A DNA stretch of 64,000 nucleotides from Parasponia andersonii (GCA_002914805.1 JXTB01000487.1:1-64000); one strand, 5' to 3'; positions 11,954 to 23,458 are shown, numbered from the stretch's first letter. A program made the numbers and translations. Notes: generated by a model not told the origin, from the letters alone.

Positions 11954-13013
11954 TTTGTTGTCTCACTAATGCTTAACTAAAGCTGACTCTGAGGGACAAC
12001 CTTCTGTAGGTTGATTTAAAGGAGAGCTTTACAGTTTTTTAATGTTCGATTCTAAGTTTTAGGCATGTCATGTGAACCTAGTTGGTGAGAGAGGTCACGA
12101 GATGATGAAACAAACGAATAATGATATAAAATCCACGAGGTTCAGAGGTCATGATTCTGAATGGCTCAGTTACCTTCTTTTATTGCATGTTTAAGAAGTC
12201 AGCAAATTATTCTAAAGGCGCCCCTGTAGCACTGGATAAGAATTCAAACCTCACGGATTGTCATAGCCTTGTCCTTTTATCCATACATAATTTACATACC
12301 ATGTTAACAGTAATAAATTAATATTTACCATCAGATTTATATAATAAGGTGGAAAGTCCAGAATATATTGCAGTACTTCGGTTGGAAGCAACTAAAAGAA
12401 GTACACAACGAATAAGAAAAAGATATTGAAAGCCATGGTGATAACTGACAAGGGGAATTGAATTCCATATATGGGTATTGTATGAACAAGGCCTATACAT
12501 AAAATCAAGAACGGTAAGCTGCAGATCATTGACACTAAATAATTAAACATCATTCATCACTGGAAAATGAGCTGATAACAACTTCTTACATGATAGTGTG
12601 TTTTTCTACTTTCTGGCCTTTATACAGGTGTTAGAAACTTCCATGGGTCATTCTAACCTAACTCCCAAGTCAGTAAATCCGGAACCCTAGTGCCATGGCA
12701 CCAATTACAAATATTTGCCATGAGCTCATACATTATATAGATAACTACAGCAACCCTATCAACGAGCCACACAACTGATCTGCAACTGCAAACAAAACAA
12801 AAAACACATCAAATTTTCCGAACAAAAAGTCAAGGTTGGAAAACCATCAGGAAAAAAGTGTCAAAAGTAAGATAATCCAGTGTTTAGCATGGTTGTAAGA
12901 TAATCCAGTGATTAGCATGGATGGATGCTAAGATGTTAGTTTTCGTTTTCCTCGATTCAAAAGAGAAATAATCCAAAGCGGATTCAATTCTTACCGGTAG
13001 ACCTGATAGCCAA
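11954..13013. other. Intergenic DNA between two minus-strand genes
   Basis: No gene is visible. It contains the presumed promoter of the LTP gene (a TTTAAA stretch near 12015) and the 3' untranslated region of the SWIB gene. A 26-bp segment is almost directly repeated at 12870-12921 (GATAATCCAGTG followed by TTAGCATGG, twice). Confidence 0.5.
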
Positions 13014-15008
13014 TCAGGGTTTCCTGGATATATGATTGCGTGCCAAAACTTCTGATATCCCCAAAGCTGAGATGCTTTCACAACCAAAGAGCTCCTGAAG
13101 CTTTGCATCACACAGTATAGCCATGGGGTTTAAAGGATCCTAAGTATATGCCCAGGCAAAAAGGAAAATGATTAGTACAGCCAAACTCCGAACATCATTC
13201 ATCTTAACACTAATCAGGACTCAATTGACAACTAAGAATTTAGCTGAGAAAGATTCATAACTAAGGTCAACCACAAATCGTAATAGAGTAAAATAAACAA
13301 ACAAGGAATCTCAAATGAGCAAGGGCCATCGAAACTTAGAAGGATTGTGATATACGTGTTATGTCAAAAAATAAAAATGAAAACTTAGCACACCCAATTT
13401 TTAATCTTTAGTGTGGTGGAATAGTATGTTGCCTACCTCAAGATTATTGACCTTTATGTATTCCCAGATACGTCTTGAAACCTCTGATTGGAGCATTTCC
13501 CTTCCACTAACACCAAAAAAATTTGCAAGTGTTTCAGATATTATCACAGAAAGATTAGCTTCTGTACTTTTTGTTGCAGACTCCACGTCCACCTTAGGCT
13601 TCTTAGGAACCGTCTGTTCTGAGAGCGTCAAAACAAGCAAGTCCTTAGTTTAAGTATCAAGTTTTTACATGCATCAAGATACTTAAACCATGAATTAGGC
13701 ATACAGGATTCAAAGAAGCAAAACCAGATACATACTTGTAGGTTCCAGAGGTATAATATGTTTGGCTAGTAATTTGTTCATTTTGAACATATCAGTACAG
13801 TCTGTCTCAAATACCAACCGTAGCTCATCGTTGCAAATAATTTTCCTCTTGTTACTAGGATCCTGGAGATTATTTCTCCTAATGTAAGCCCACAGTTGCT
13901 TCACAATCTGAAAAATAGAAACAATGAGAAAAATTCAAAACCACCCTATAGTAGATAATAAAAAAACCAAATAAAATATAATCTATGGAGTCTGAACCTC
14001 GGTCCTAGGAAGAGCAGGTTGGCCAACAATGGCCTGAAGTTCAGGGGAAACACCGCAAAGCTTGTTTAGACCTCCTGGGCCACCTTTTCTCTTGGCTTTA
14101 GTTTGAGTGCTGTAATAGCAATAACAATAAGAGATAAATATAAACCTCAAAACATTCCATATGCAAACATACATATATAATGGCGATGAAAGGGAGTAAA
14201 ATTGTGACAAATTTATGTTATGGCTTCATTCAAAATCAATTTTTCAGTTTGTTCTAGTTTGCATGGTCCAGATAACATTGTAAACAAAACTGAATTTCGC
14301 ATATGCTTTGATTTCCTGGACAATTACGCAAAAGGGTATCCTAAAAACTAAGAAAGAAACAATATCTCGCAAGAAAACACCGAAACTTAACTAAAGGGCA
14401 AGCTATCGAATCGTTCAAAACCCGTTTAAAACCCTAAAATCAAGCCTATCAACAAGTGAAATTACACGATCCTCCAAATTTCTACTCCCAGCCAAACAGA
14501 GCCGAGTATGCCAATCATAAAAGCATAAAATTAAATAAAATTTGAAAGGGAAAAAAAAAAAAAAAAAAAAAGCGAAGGAACGGAAAACAAACCCCTCTTT
14601 GGGGCGGTCGGTGGCGGAGACGGACTCCTCGGCGGAGGCGGCGACCTCATGTTTGGGCTGCGGAGGTTGCGGCTGGTGGGGTTGGAGGGAGAAGGTCTGG
14701 AAGGCGGAGGGAGTGGGGTGGAAATTAGGGTTTTGGTGAGGGGCAAAACGGTCATTGAGCTGAGGAGGAGCAGGCTGAGGCTGAGACTGAGGCTGTTGCT
14801 GGTGGTGGTGCGGCGGCACGGTGGGGTGGGATCGGAAGATGAGTTGGATCTGGGATCGGATGAATTCGGCCTTGTGGGAGAGGTCGTGGCCGAGCTTCGA
14901 CTCCAGCTGGGAGACGACGCCGTTCAGGGTGGTGGGCCTGCTGTTGACGGAGGAGGACTCCTGGATTAGGTTTTGCAGAGCCTGAGAGATTTCCTGGTCC
15001 GTAATCAT
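13014..15008 (-). CDS. DEK_C and double SWIB (UAF30/BAF60b-like) nuclear protein
   Basis: Likely chromatin or transcription factor. SWIB folds occur in SWI/SNF BAF60 subunits and in yeast UAF30, a Pol I upstream activation factor. Exons on the minus strand: 15008-14593, 14109-13998, 13907-13736, 13618-13437, 13139-13014; total 1008 nt, 335 residues. Residues 1-55 form a DEK_C-like helical domain (starting MITDQEISQALQNL). A linker rich in Pro, Gln and His follows (about 58-120). The first SWIB domain spans about 152-232 (GGPGGLNKLCGVSPELQ, then VKQLWAYIRRNNLQDPSNKR). The second spans about 253-330 (ETLANFFG, RIWEYIKVNNLEDPLNP). An in-frame ATG at 15080 would add 24 residues, but 15008 matches how relatives begin. 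Donors GTTTGT and GTTCAG at introns 1 and 2 are weak yet give perfect frame. Confidence 0.9.
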
Positions 15009-15081
15009 TTCTGGTACTCTTCTTCTTCTTCCTCCACTTCTTCTTCTGCTTTCATATAACTTGCTCCCCCTAACCACCACT

Positions 15082-15082
<1 letters not shown>

Positions 15083-15114
<32 letters not shown>
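15083..15114. repeat. (CT)n tract in the SWIB gene leader
   Basis: About 16 CT units lie 75-106 bp upstream of the SWIB gene start, so on its coding strand it reads GA. Pyrimidine/purine tracts are common in plant 5' untranslated regions; whether it has a regulatory role is unknown. Confidence 0.8.
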
Positions 15115-15115
<1 letters not shown>

Positions 15116-15393
15116 GAAAGCTTATCTCTATCTTTCTCTCTCTTCGATCTTTTCTTTACCTTCTCTCTCTTTCGTGTACCGAAATGACGATACAGTCCAC
15201 ACTGGGGAAGTTTTACGTAACTACCCTTACCTGTGAGAGTCGGAGCTTCAGAACTACGAAGCTCTAATTGGGCTTTGCCACGTGGCGTCAGACTGTGTCA
15301 TCACTGATTCTAGTTTTTGCTGGCGACCGAAATGTATTATGTCACTGGTAGGTTAGGAGGGGACGTAAAGGACGAATCACAGGTTGCCGCGTC

Positions 15394-15628
15394 NNNNNNN
15401 NNNNNNNNNNNNNNNNNNNNNNNNNNNNNNNNNNNNNNNNNNNNNNNNNNNNNNNNNNNNNNNNNNNNNNNNNNNNNNNNNNNNNNNNNNNNNNNNNNNN
15501 NNNNNNNNNNNNNNNNNNNNNNNNNNNNNNNNNNNNNNNNNNNNNNNNNNNNNNNNNNNNNNNNNNNNNNNNNNNNNNNNNNNNNNNNNNNNNNNNNNNN
15601 NNNNNNNNNNNNNNNNNNNNNNNNNNNN
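15394..15628. other. Assembly gap (235 N)
   Basis: An unbroken run of N. It begins just upstream of the SWIB promoter and ends exactly where a MITE-like copy starts, so repeat-related assembly failure is the probable cause. True length is unknown. Confidence 0.99.
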
Positions 15629-15853
15629 GCACCAATCAAGTAGGTACGTGTAGGTATCAATTTAGCTAATGAAAATTTAACATACATATTTTTTTATTGT
15701 AAAAAATAAGAGAGAGAAATAGCATTAATGATGCACGTTTTTTTTATGCACTTCATTATAGCCGTTGAATCACCATTAGATGGTGATCCAACGGCTAAAA
15801 AAAAAATATCTACCCATAGGTAAAGAAAAAAAATACCTATCGGATTGGTAACC
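15629..15853. mobile_element. MITE-like element copy A (next to a TA microsatellite)
   Basis: Starts GCACCAATCAAGTAGG directly after the gap and ends GGATTGGTAACC, followed by a (TA)n tract. The ends are inverted relative to each other: ACCAATC...GGTA on one side and TACC...GATTGGTAACC on the other. Inside it has GCATTAATGATGCACG and a GCCGTTGAATCA...GATCCAACGGC hairpin. No coding capacity. Copy B lies directly beyond the TA tract in the same orientation. Confidence 0.65.
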
Positions 15854-15880
15854 TATATATATATATACATATATATATGG

Positions 15881-16131
15881 GCACCAATCCAGTAGATATT
15901 TTTTTTTCTACCTATGTATAGGTATCAATTTGGCCAACGAAAATTTAGCATGCACATTTTTTTATTGTAAAAAGTAAGAGAGAAAAAGAGCATTAATGAT
16001 GCACGTCTTTTCATGCACTTTATTATAGTCATTGGATCACTATCTGATCCAATTAGATGGTGATCCAATTATCAAAAAAAAATATACCTACCCTTAGGTA
16101 AAGAAAAGAAATACCTATTAGATTGGCAACC
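15881..16131. mobile_element. MITE-like element copy B (next to TA microsatellites)
   Basis: Begins GCACCAATCCAGTAGATA and ends ACCTATTAGATTGGCAACC. The terminal inverted repeat is about 30 bp: the reverse complement of the right end, GGTTGCCAATCTAATAGG, matches the left end. (TA)n tracts lie on both sides. The interior matches copy A closely, with scattered differences. Non-coding. Such a set recalls microsatellite-associated MITEs described in plants; membership in a named family is not established. Confidence 0.7.
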
Positions 16132-16357
16132 TATTATATAAATATATATATATATATAGTCGATAAGTATATTTACAGTCAATGTAGAGAAATATATTGA
16201 TTATATATATTTTTATGGTTTGTATATAAAATTTTATATTTAATATATAAACATATATATCGGATATTTTACTATAATATTTAGAAAACAGATATTTACT
16301 TAAATTAGGCCTAAAATTTGATTATTTTACTATAAGACCTTTATTTAACTTTTATTT

Positions 16358-16816
16358 ATGACCTCTATGCTTCAAGAAATACAGAAAAATTCTCTTAAAT
16401 TTGATATTTTATTACTAAAAGCCTTGTAATATGACTAATTTTGAAATTTGATATTCTCATATTAACTAAATTAGAAAAATTAATAAGAAATAATAAAATT
16501 ATCCTCCATGGATGGTAGATTTAGGTTTGCATTACATTTTTACATCGTGTTTGGATACAAAAGTAGTTGTTTGGAAACTATTTTATCACTATGAGGTCAT
16601 TTGAAAAATTAAAATACTATTTGGAAAGTAATATAAATAATTCTTAAATTTATTTTAAATCTAAATCTACTTTCATTAAGGATAATTTTGTCATTTTTTA
16701 TTAATTTCGCCGATTAAGGGGGTCAAATTTCAAACATAGTTAAATTAGAAGAATTCTTGTAATAAAAGAATAAATTTAAAGATATTTTTTCGTATTTCTT
16801 AATACACAAGGGATTT
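16358..16816. mobile_element. Long-inverted-repeat MITE-like element
   Basis: The left end (CTTCAAGAAATACAGAAAAA, then TCTTAAATTTGATATTTTAT) is the inverted partner of the right end. Reverse complemented, the right end reads TATTAAGAAATACGAAAAAA, then TCTTTAAATTTATTCTTTTA. Arms are about 60 bp with moderate divergence. No protein is encoded. The target-site duplication is unclear. Confidence 0.5.
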
Positions 16817-18670
16817 CGTTGATTAAAAACAAAATGAAATACAAAAGTCATCTTATGATGTTTTCTATTATTATTATTATTGTTATTTTGAGGAATGATC
16901 CCGATTTAGTTAATACTTGTAGATGCTATATAGTATAATCGGCTTGAAAGGGTGCTATATGGTTTCTATACCCACTAAAGGAAGTGTTACATGTGGTGGC
17001 AAGATTTTGTTGGACCTGGATACTATTGACAAATGTGAGCTTCACAACATCAACGATTTCATATGGTCTAATCTAATTCGACCTATATACTTACTAAGGG
17101 GTCCGGTTTATAAGTTCAGTACATATTTTTACGCGGGTCTAAGTGGATCGTATTTATGCAGGCCGATTACGTGTCTAATTTCATTATTATTCTATTCTTT
17201 AAAAGATTAAATATAGACCTAAAATTGATTCATATTTTTTAAAAATTTGAATCAATTGAAAATAAATAAAAATAAGTAAATAGATAACATTAAAAACATA
17301 TAAATTAAAATATTTAAAATTTTAATTAAAAAATATATTTAATATTATATATAAAATGACTAAATAAGAGTCTAAACTAAGTCAAGCTCGTGAGATTTTG
17401 ATAGAGGCCTAATAGGACTCCTCTTACGTACGTGTGACGGGCCAGCCCAAATCCTTATATACCGTATTTTTATTCAAAATTTGGTCAATATCGTCTATTA
17501 TAATCTACTAGATATTATTATATTTATGGTCTACTAGAAAATTTTCGCTTATAACATCCTATTGTACTTGACAAATTACCTCGTTCACAACAACACTCGA
17601 TGGTACAGGTGGGTCATAAACATTTATACCTATTCTCTTCCATATATATATAAGGATTTGTATTCGTTCCAAACTTTAATAGCAGTTGTGCCTTATTGAT
17701 TTGTAGGCCAAACCTGCTAACCTTTTATGTTTGGTTTGATGACTTTTTCTTAAAAAAAAATTTCTTTCCAACTCCAAGTGTAGTAAATGTAGCAATAAAA
17801 TTAGTCATATTAACATATAATGCTGCAAAATCTGCCTCAATAACCGAGAATATATATATATATAGAAATAGAAAAATAGAAAAATGTATATATATATATA
17901 TATACACGTATATCTATGACTTTTGAGTATTATTTTTTAATTTTTTCCTCAAATTATTTATTTCGGTAAAACATAGGTTTGTGAAGACGAAAGTGTGTAT
18001 TTAACTTAGGTAGTCGGCGGAATTATAACATTTATTTTGACATAATTCATTTTTTAAAAATTAATAGCTTGAACATATTCATTAATATATCCAAGGAAAA
18101 AAACGTCGCACCAAAGTCTTGCTTTTTGTTTTCCATCCCTTATTAATGTAATAGTTAGAAATCTCAACATATGCATATTATGAAAGAAGCATAGCACAGG
18201 AACCACTAAAGCTTTTTCATTTAATTAAGAAATCCACTTAGTTTGAATAAGTCGATCGCCTTAGAATTATTTGAAACTACAAAGTAAAAAGGCATCAAAA
18301 TCTTCTTCTTCAATTTTTTTTTTTTAAATATTAAAGAAAAATCTTCTCAATTTTATATTGTAACTTCGTCTTTGAATAGAATCAAACATGTTTTTTTAAA
18401 AGGGAAACTTATGGATCCTTCTCCAAAATATTTGGTGTCGTGCGATCACATTGATGATATTTGAAATGAGATTAAATTGATAAAATATGGAGTGATGTAT
18501 TCTCTTTGTATTAATTGCAGTTTACTTGCCTTTCGATGACTCTCATGAAGCTGTAAAAATTTAAAAAAAAAAAACATTTTACTTTTTTTCTTTTTTTTTT
18601 TAAAAAAAAAATCTATAGCAAAGTTCATAAACTTGCAACTTTTATGTAATTTGCATATCTTATACGGTAG
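16817..18670. other. AT-rich intergenic DNA, no supported gene
   Basis: About 1.85 kb with (TA)n tracts near 17850-17865 and 17887-17905. A 95-codon open frame at 16923 has no recognisable domain and no splice context, so it is not called as a gene. Confidence 0.55.
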
Positions 18671-19110
18671 GCTAAGCGAATCCCTTATTTTTAGACTGCT
18701 TTATCATTAAATATTAGGTAGTATACGATTTAGTTCGTATTCATATTCTTTAAATTTGGAAATAGTTTTACCTTAGCAATTCCTTATTTTTAGACTGCTT
18801 TATCATTAAATATTGGGTAGTATACCATTTAGTTCCTATTCATATTCTTTAAATTTGGAAATAGTTTTACCTTAATAATTCGTTATAATAGGCTAAGCGA
18901 ATTCCTTATTTATAGACTATTTTATCATTAAATATTGGGTAGTATACGATTTAGCTCCTATTCATATTCTTTAAATTTTGAAACAGTTTTACCTTAACAA
19001 TTCCTTATTTATAGACTATTTTATCATTAAATATTGGGTAGTATACGATTTAGTTCCTATTCATATTCTTTAAATTTTGAAACAGTTTTACCTTAGCAAT
19101 TCGTTAGGAT
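18671..19110. repeat. Higher-order tandem repeat, 221-bp dimer
   Basis: The motif TAGACT(G/A) followed by TTTATCATTAAATATT occurs four times. Taking the A of AGACT as reference, the copies are at 18693, 18792, 18914 and 19013, so spacings are 99, 122 and 99 bp. The sequence GGCTAAGCGAA(T) precedes copies 1 and 3 only, 221 bp apart. This is a two-unit block that was duplicated as a whole. No coding function is visible. Confidence 0.85.
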
Positions 19111-19158
19111 AAAACAATTTCTAAATCTTCAGAATAATATCTGAATCTTATACCAAAC

Positions 19159-19308
19159 ACACAATTTTTTCTTTTTTTATTTTCTTATTCCTACCTTTAT
19201 TATTTATCAATTTTAAAATAGCAAGGAAAAGATACACAATTTTTTCTTTTTTTATTTTCTTATTCCTACCTTTATTATTTATCAATTTTAAAATAGCAAG
19301 GAAAAGAT
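19159..19308. repeat. Perfect 75-bp tandem duplication
   Basis: A 75-bp segment starting ACACAATTTTTTC is repeated head to tail at 19159 and 19234 with no difference that I can see. The identity implies a recent event or an assembly artefact. Confidence 0.85.
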
Positions 19309-19356
19309 ACATGCATAGATGTAATATGAGTTTTGTATATGTACATACATATATTA

Positions 19357-19584
19357 GCACCAATTCCGTAAGTATCTTTTTTTAATAGTTATTATTATGT
19401 CTAATTAAAATTCATCGTCTTTTTAGTAAAAGATAAATAAAAAAAATATTAAATAATATATATTTATTGATATATATATATATTTTTCTAGATACTCAAA
19501 TCATGATAACCTTCGACGAAATGACTTAAAAAAAAAAACATATAGACGTAAAGAAAAAAAAAAACATCTCTGGGATTAGGACCC
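19357..19584. mobile_element. MITE-like element copy C, beside a TA microsatellite
   Basis: Begins GCACCAATTCCGTAAGTATC and ends GGGATTAGGACCC, followed by (TA)n up to about 19610. The ends resemble those of copies A and B, but the interior (ATTAAATAATATATATTTAT, then ACTCAAATCATGATAACC) matches copy D at 44028 instead. It therefore belongs to a second subfamily. Non-coding. Confidence 0.55.
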
Positions 19585-20120
19585 ATATATATATATATAT
19601 ATATATATATGTTAGTACATCTAAATTATTATGCAATTATACTCATATGAGAGTTTTATTAGCTTTATTAGCTGTTCATATTGAATGACAACATAACTCT
19701 TGTCGAAGATTAATATCTCTATTTGATTTTAATTTTTTAGCGGCAATAGATCTCTATTCTGGAAGAAAATTGAGATCCCAAGAAGAATAATACAACTAAA
19801 GCTCAAATGAATACTTCAAGATAAGTTAAAATGTTTCCAACTTGTCAAAGCTAGATCAAAGCCAATCCACACGTGCGAGCATGTCTCTTTGCCTTAGTAC
19901 ATATATGGAGACAACTGACCTTCCAAATTTTCTTTTTCCACTACTATTTTTATTTATTTATTGTTAAACTACCATTTATGGCATGCTAATTTATCATCAA
20001 TGAGAACCACTTGTATGGTAATCGTTTTCATTCGAGATGCACGTTTACCTCAAATTTTGGAGTGAGAAAATATGATGGAGGTCCATACGTCATAGGAGAA
20101 AAACAAGGGAATAGTAATAT

Positions 20121-20900
20121 TGGTGCGTTTCTTATTGGCTATCCCGTGTCTCTGAACTGCTGATGTTGTATCTACTAACTGCTCACGTATCCTTGCTATT
20201 CCAGAGTACCTTTGGCTTCAGGTCGGGTCGAAGAGGTGGGGGTGGCCACCTACAAAAACTTTCCGATGCTTAAGTCAGTTGTTTATCCCTGAGGTTGAGT
20301 AGTAAAGACTAAATTTTTCTCTTATATATTTTTCTGTATATCTCTATCCTTAGAGGGGGAAACAGGGCTATATATAATCTCGGAACTGGGTGCTTTTTGG
20401 CTCTTAATCCCAGAATCGAGTACCATTTTTTCATCATAACTTACTCCAGAAATCACGGGCTGTGGTTATCGTGATTTTCCTTGTATTGTCGTGGCCTGCC
20501 TTTCGCCTTTCCCTATGACTCGAGCCTGTTGGGAGCGAGACTTTGATAAACCGCCGTTCTGTCAGGACGATTTGCTCAATGTGCGTACCTACCTAGGTTC
20601 GCATTAAATACTTTGTCTGGGTCTGGAGCAGTGAGCTGCCTCCCATGGTCTTCTGGCGGAAGACTCTCGAGGTTTCTGACCCCCAGCTGTCGAGATAAGA
20701 ATTGGATTGGGCCGAACCCGTCCAGGGTCTGGGATGGATTCGGCCCTGGCTTCGACAGCCCATGGGTCTATGCGGTATCACGTACGACTCGCGTGGCTTT
20801 TAAACGGTTACTCTGGACACGTGTCATGCAGTGGGCCTCCCTGTGACCTGTTTTGCTACTTAATCGTCCACGTGCTACATGATCTAGGAACAGCCCCACA
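20121..20900 (-). repeat. Left LTR (3' LTR of the gypsy element)
   Basis: Starts TGGTGCGTTTC and ends CCCCACA. It aligns along its whole length with 30312-31098. In the stretch I compared, the differences are mainly C/T and G/A transitions, as expected from deamination of methylated cytosines. Confidence 0.92.
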
Positions 20901-20920
20901 ACTGCCCCCATTTCCCTATT
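20901..20920 (-). promoter_or_regulatory. Polypurine tract of the gypsy element
   Basis: On the minus strand the bases just before the 3' LTR read GGGAAATGGGGGCAG, a purine-rich run in the position expected for plus-strand priming. Confidence 0.7.
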
Positions 20921-21124
20921 TGATGGATTCGCATCTATCAAGTGGGGAAATCGTGTCTCCAGTCCTCCAATTTAAGGGGTACACATGGCCGTTCTCTGTC
21001 ATTTCTCTCCAATTACTGATGTTGGTGCATGCCATCCTGTGTCATGATTTTTCAAATTTTTGAAATTCTAGTACTTCCATCTTCCTTGCACTGTTCTCCT
21101 CTAGAGACTCTTCGGCTCCCCTTC

Positions 21125-21132
21125 TATAAAAG
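21125..21132 (+). promoter_or_regulatory. TATA box in front of the antisense frame
   Basis: TATAAAAG lies 123 bp before the ATG at 21256, in pyrimidine-rich DNA typical of a plant core promoter, and points opposite to the retrotransposon's own genes. Function is inferred from sequence and position. Confidence 0.5.
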
Positions 21133-21255
21133 CCGCGCTTGTACCCATTTCTTACTTTACCAAAATCCTCAAATATTTCAGCTTTCTTAAATCTTAGGAT
21201 TTCCGCATTTCTCCTTTTCTAGAACCTTTTGTTTTCTTCGATTGCATCTAAAACA

Positions 21256-22653
21256 ATGGCTCCGAACTAGAGTCAGAAACTCCGCCCTATCGCGGATCCC
21301 GAATTAGGCTCGTTAAGGAGCAGCTTTGCTTCCCTGGCAAAGTTACTTTAGAAAGGGTCGAGGGCCCGGCGAACTGGTACCTTCACCCCTCTACCCCCAA
21401 ATGCTCCATCATCCTGGGGAGGAGGCACCTGGAATGGCTGTAGTTTCCCCTTCCTCCCCTAGTCCACCAGTTCTTCAGCCTTACAGGGATTCACCCGATG
21501 CAGCTGAACACTAATGGGGTCATGATCCTGATGGGGTTTTCTACCCTGTCAGTCCTCCTCAATGTGCATATTGACCTAGAGGTGGTCTTTTATGCCTATA
21601 AGCTCATCCTCATTCCTAAAAAGAGCTCTTACTCTACCTTCTACCTCCAGCCGCTCCCGGGGCACCACGTCTTTTCGGGGCTTGTCAAGGTCGGAATGAG
21701 ATTCCTATTCCAGGCTGTATGCCGTCGGAGAGGCGTGGTGCTCTCCCTGGGTGAATGGAGAGCGTTTCCAAATTCTCTTATTTGGAACTTACTATCCTTA
21801 TTTGGACCTTACTATGTTGAGGGCGGATTTTGACGTATATCGGAGCCTGGACGAGGCCAGGGTCAGCAGCGCGGTGGCCTACACTTTGAGCGTCAAGAGG
21901 GCCAGGTGTGAGGAGCTGGTCACCAAGCTAGCCGAAGCAAAGACTGCCAGGCTGGCCTAAGCTGAGGCTACAAGGCTGACCCAGACCGAGCTTAAGGTCA
22001 AGGAGCAGGAGCTGCTGAACGCAAGGGCAAAGATGGGTCTGACTTTCATTGCTCACGATAGAGCCATCGACGAGGCTAAAGAAGCAAGGATAACCGAGAC
22101 AAAAGCCAAGCTTGAGGCCTATTCCTTGCAGCACAGGCTCGACCTGTCCAACAAGATAATCCGACATCTCTACTTGGATCATAAAAAACTGATGGAGGCT
22201 CATATCGAGTTGTCTCGTAAGCATGACGAAGATCTCATCGATTTTAACACTCTTTTGATCGACTTATCGCAGTGACAAGCGGAGCTGAGGCAGGCAGCGT
22301 TGAGAGATAGGCTAGCGGATGTGGAGAAGCTGAAGACAAGGTACCAGAGACAGGTGGATATCCTTTCTGCAGAGAGCTACAGGTCTGGATGGGAAAATAG
22401 GGAATTCGAGGGCCACACAGAAGTGGTAATGCCAGACCAGTTCGATGAGCAGAAGGGCGTCAAGAGAGACCATTATTCTGTCAGGTTCTACATGCAGCAG
22501 TTAGGGGATGAGATCAATATCGTGTACCCTGCTGATGTGTTGAAGATGCTTGACGAAGAAAAAGATGGGCCCTCTACATCTGCTTATGTCGTCACAGAGA
22601 TTGTCCTTGCCCTCGGTCTACCAGAACAAGCCACAGAGGTCCCTGGGGGTTAG
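21256..22653 (+). pseudogene. Antisense accessory frame of the gypsy element (coiled-coil protein relic)
   Basis: Runs opposite to gag-pol, between the end of pol and the 3' LTR. The frame from the ATG at 21256 has a stop at once (TAG 21268). Its middle part is shifted: PKKSSYSTFYLQPLPGHHVF is in another frame at about 21620-21680. From about 21826 to 22653 the first frame is open again except for TAA at 21958-21960 and TGA at 22273-22275. That part is rich in Ala, Lys, Glu and Arg with heptad-like spacing (EELVTKLAEAK, ELKVKEQELLNARAK), so a coiled coil is likely. A shorter C-terminal part ends LGLPEQATEVPGG. The layout recalls antisense extra ORFs known from Tat-type elements such as Grande, and the middle part recalls plant transposon-associated proteins. 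Function unknown. Confidence 0.6.
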
Positions 22654-23458
22654 CCTGGCGATGGCGCCTTGCAGGCAGAGGGTCAAGTGCGGTCGTCTTG
22701 TCCAGTGACGATTCTGACCTCGGTATGCCGTTCTTCACTGCAGCTAGTCCAAGCATCGAATCCGGCATTGCTTCCCTCTCTGGAGGTAATTAGGGCCTCT
22801 CGCTCTTTTGTATATTTATAAAGTACTGAATACTCTGTGTAGAGCTGACCCCTGTTGTAAGCACCTGTTTAAATAATAAAATGGTGTATTTTTCTCACGC
22901 TTATTCTGTGTTATTTATTATATTATTATTTTTTTTGTTGCCTGCATCCATGGTCAGAGTCGGACATTATATATGATGCCATTCCTTTGTCGGTGGTCTG
23001 CCCGACTTCTGGGTCTGACCCAATCGTATATGATGCAGAGTTATTAGCGAATTCCCCTTATGCTATGACCGACGAGGTTAGCTCTGGAAATCGGGACGTG
23101 AGTTCTGGCCCGTCCGACTTTGAGGATATATAACTTCTGTTATGACTTGTCTTAGTAGAATATGATCTGCGAGTATGGCTGGACTTCTCTGACCCTAAAT
23201 GGGAATGCACCAGGAACCAGCTCTAAGGATTGGTCGACAACTGTTTGGACCCATCACTGCAGAGAAAGAGGCCTGGGCTTGGCTCTCTCCAGGAGCAAAC
23301 AAGGTTTTACCACTCTGACATGTCATTGCGAGTCCGCCCAAGACCTACTTCTTACACATAGAGACACCGGGTCTGCGTCTGTGTCGATCATGCATCCTGT
23401 AATCCAAGTAATAATAAACAGAATTTGGTTTTAATTTCTGCCTTCGTGCTTGGTCTTA
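22654..23458. other. Spacer of the gypsy element behind the antisense frame
   Basis: No coding signal that I can support. An AATAAAATGG sequence near 22875, followed by a T-rich stretch, could serve as polyadenylation signal of the antisense transcript. Confidence 0.4.

Noticed and set aside
14649..14969. 106-codon plus-strand frame
   Set aside because: Antisense shadow of the GC-rich exon 1 of the SWIB gene; repetitive Leu/Arg and no domain.
14415..15080. 221-codon open frame as a single-exon gene
   Set aside because: It is exon 1 of the SWIB gene read on into intron 1; the run of Phe after position 14593 comes from a poly-A/T tract in the intron.
15317..15687. Open frames made mostly of X
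   Set aside because: They run through the N gap and mean nothing.
16923..17210. 95-codon frame in intergenic DNA
   Set aside because: No recognisable domain, AT-rich setting and no splice context.
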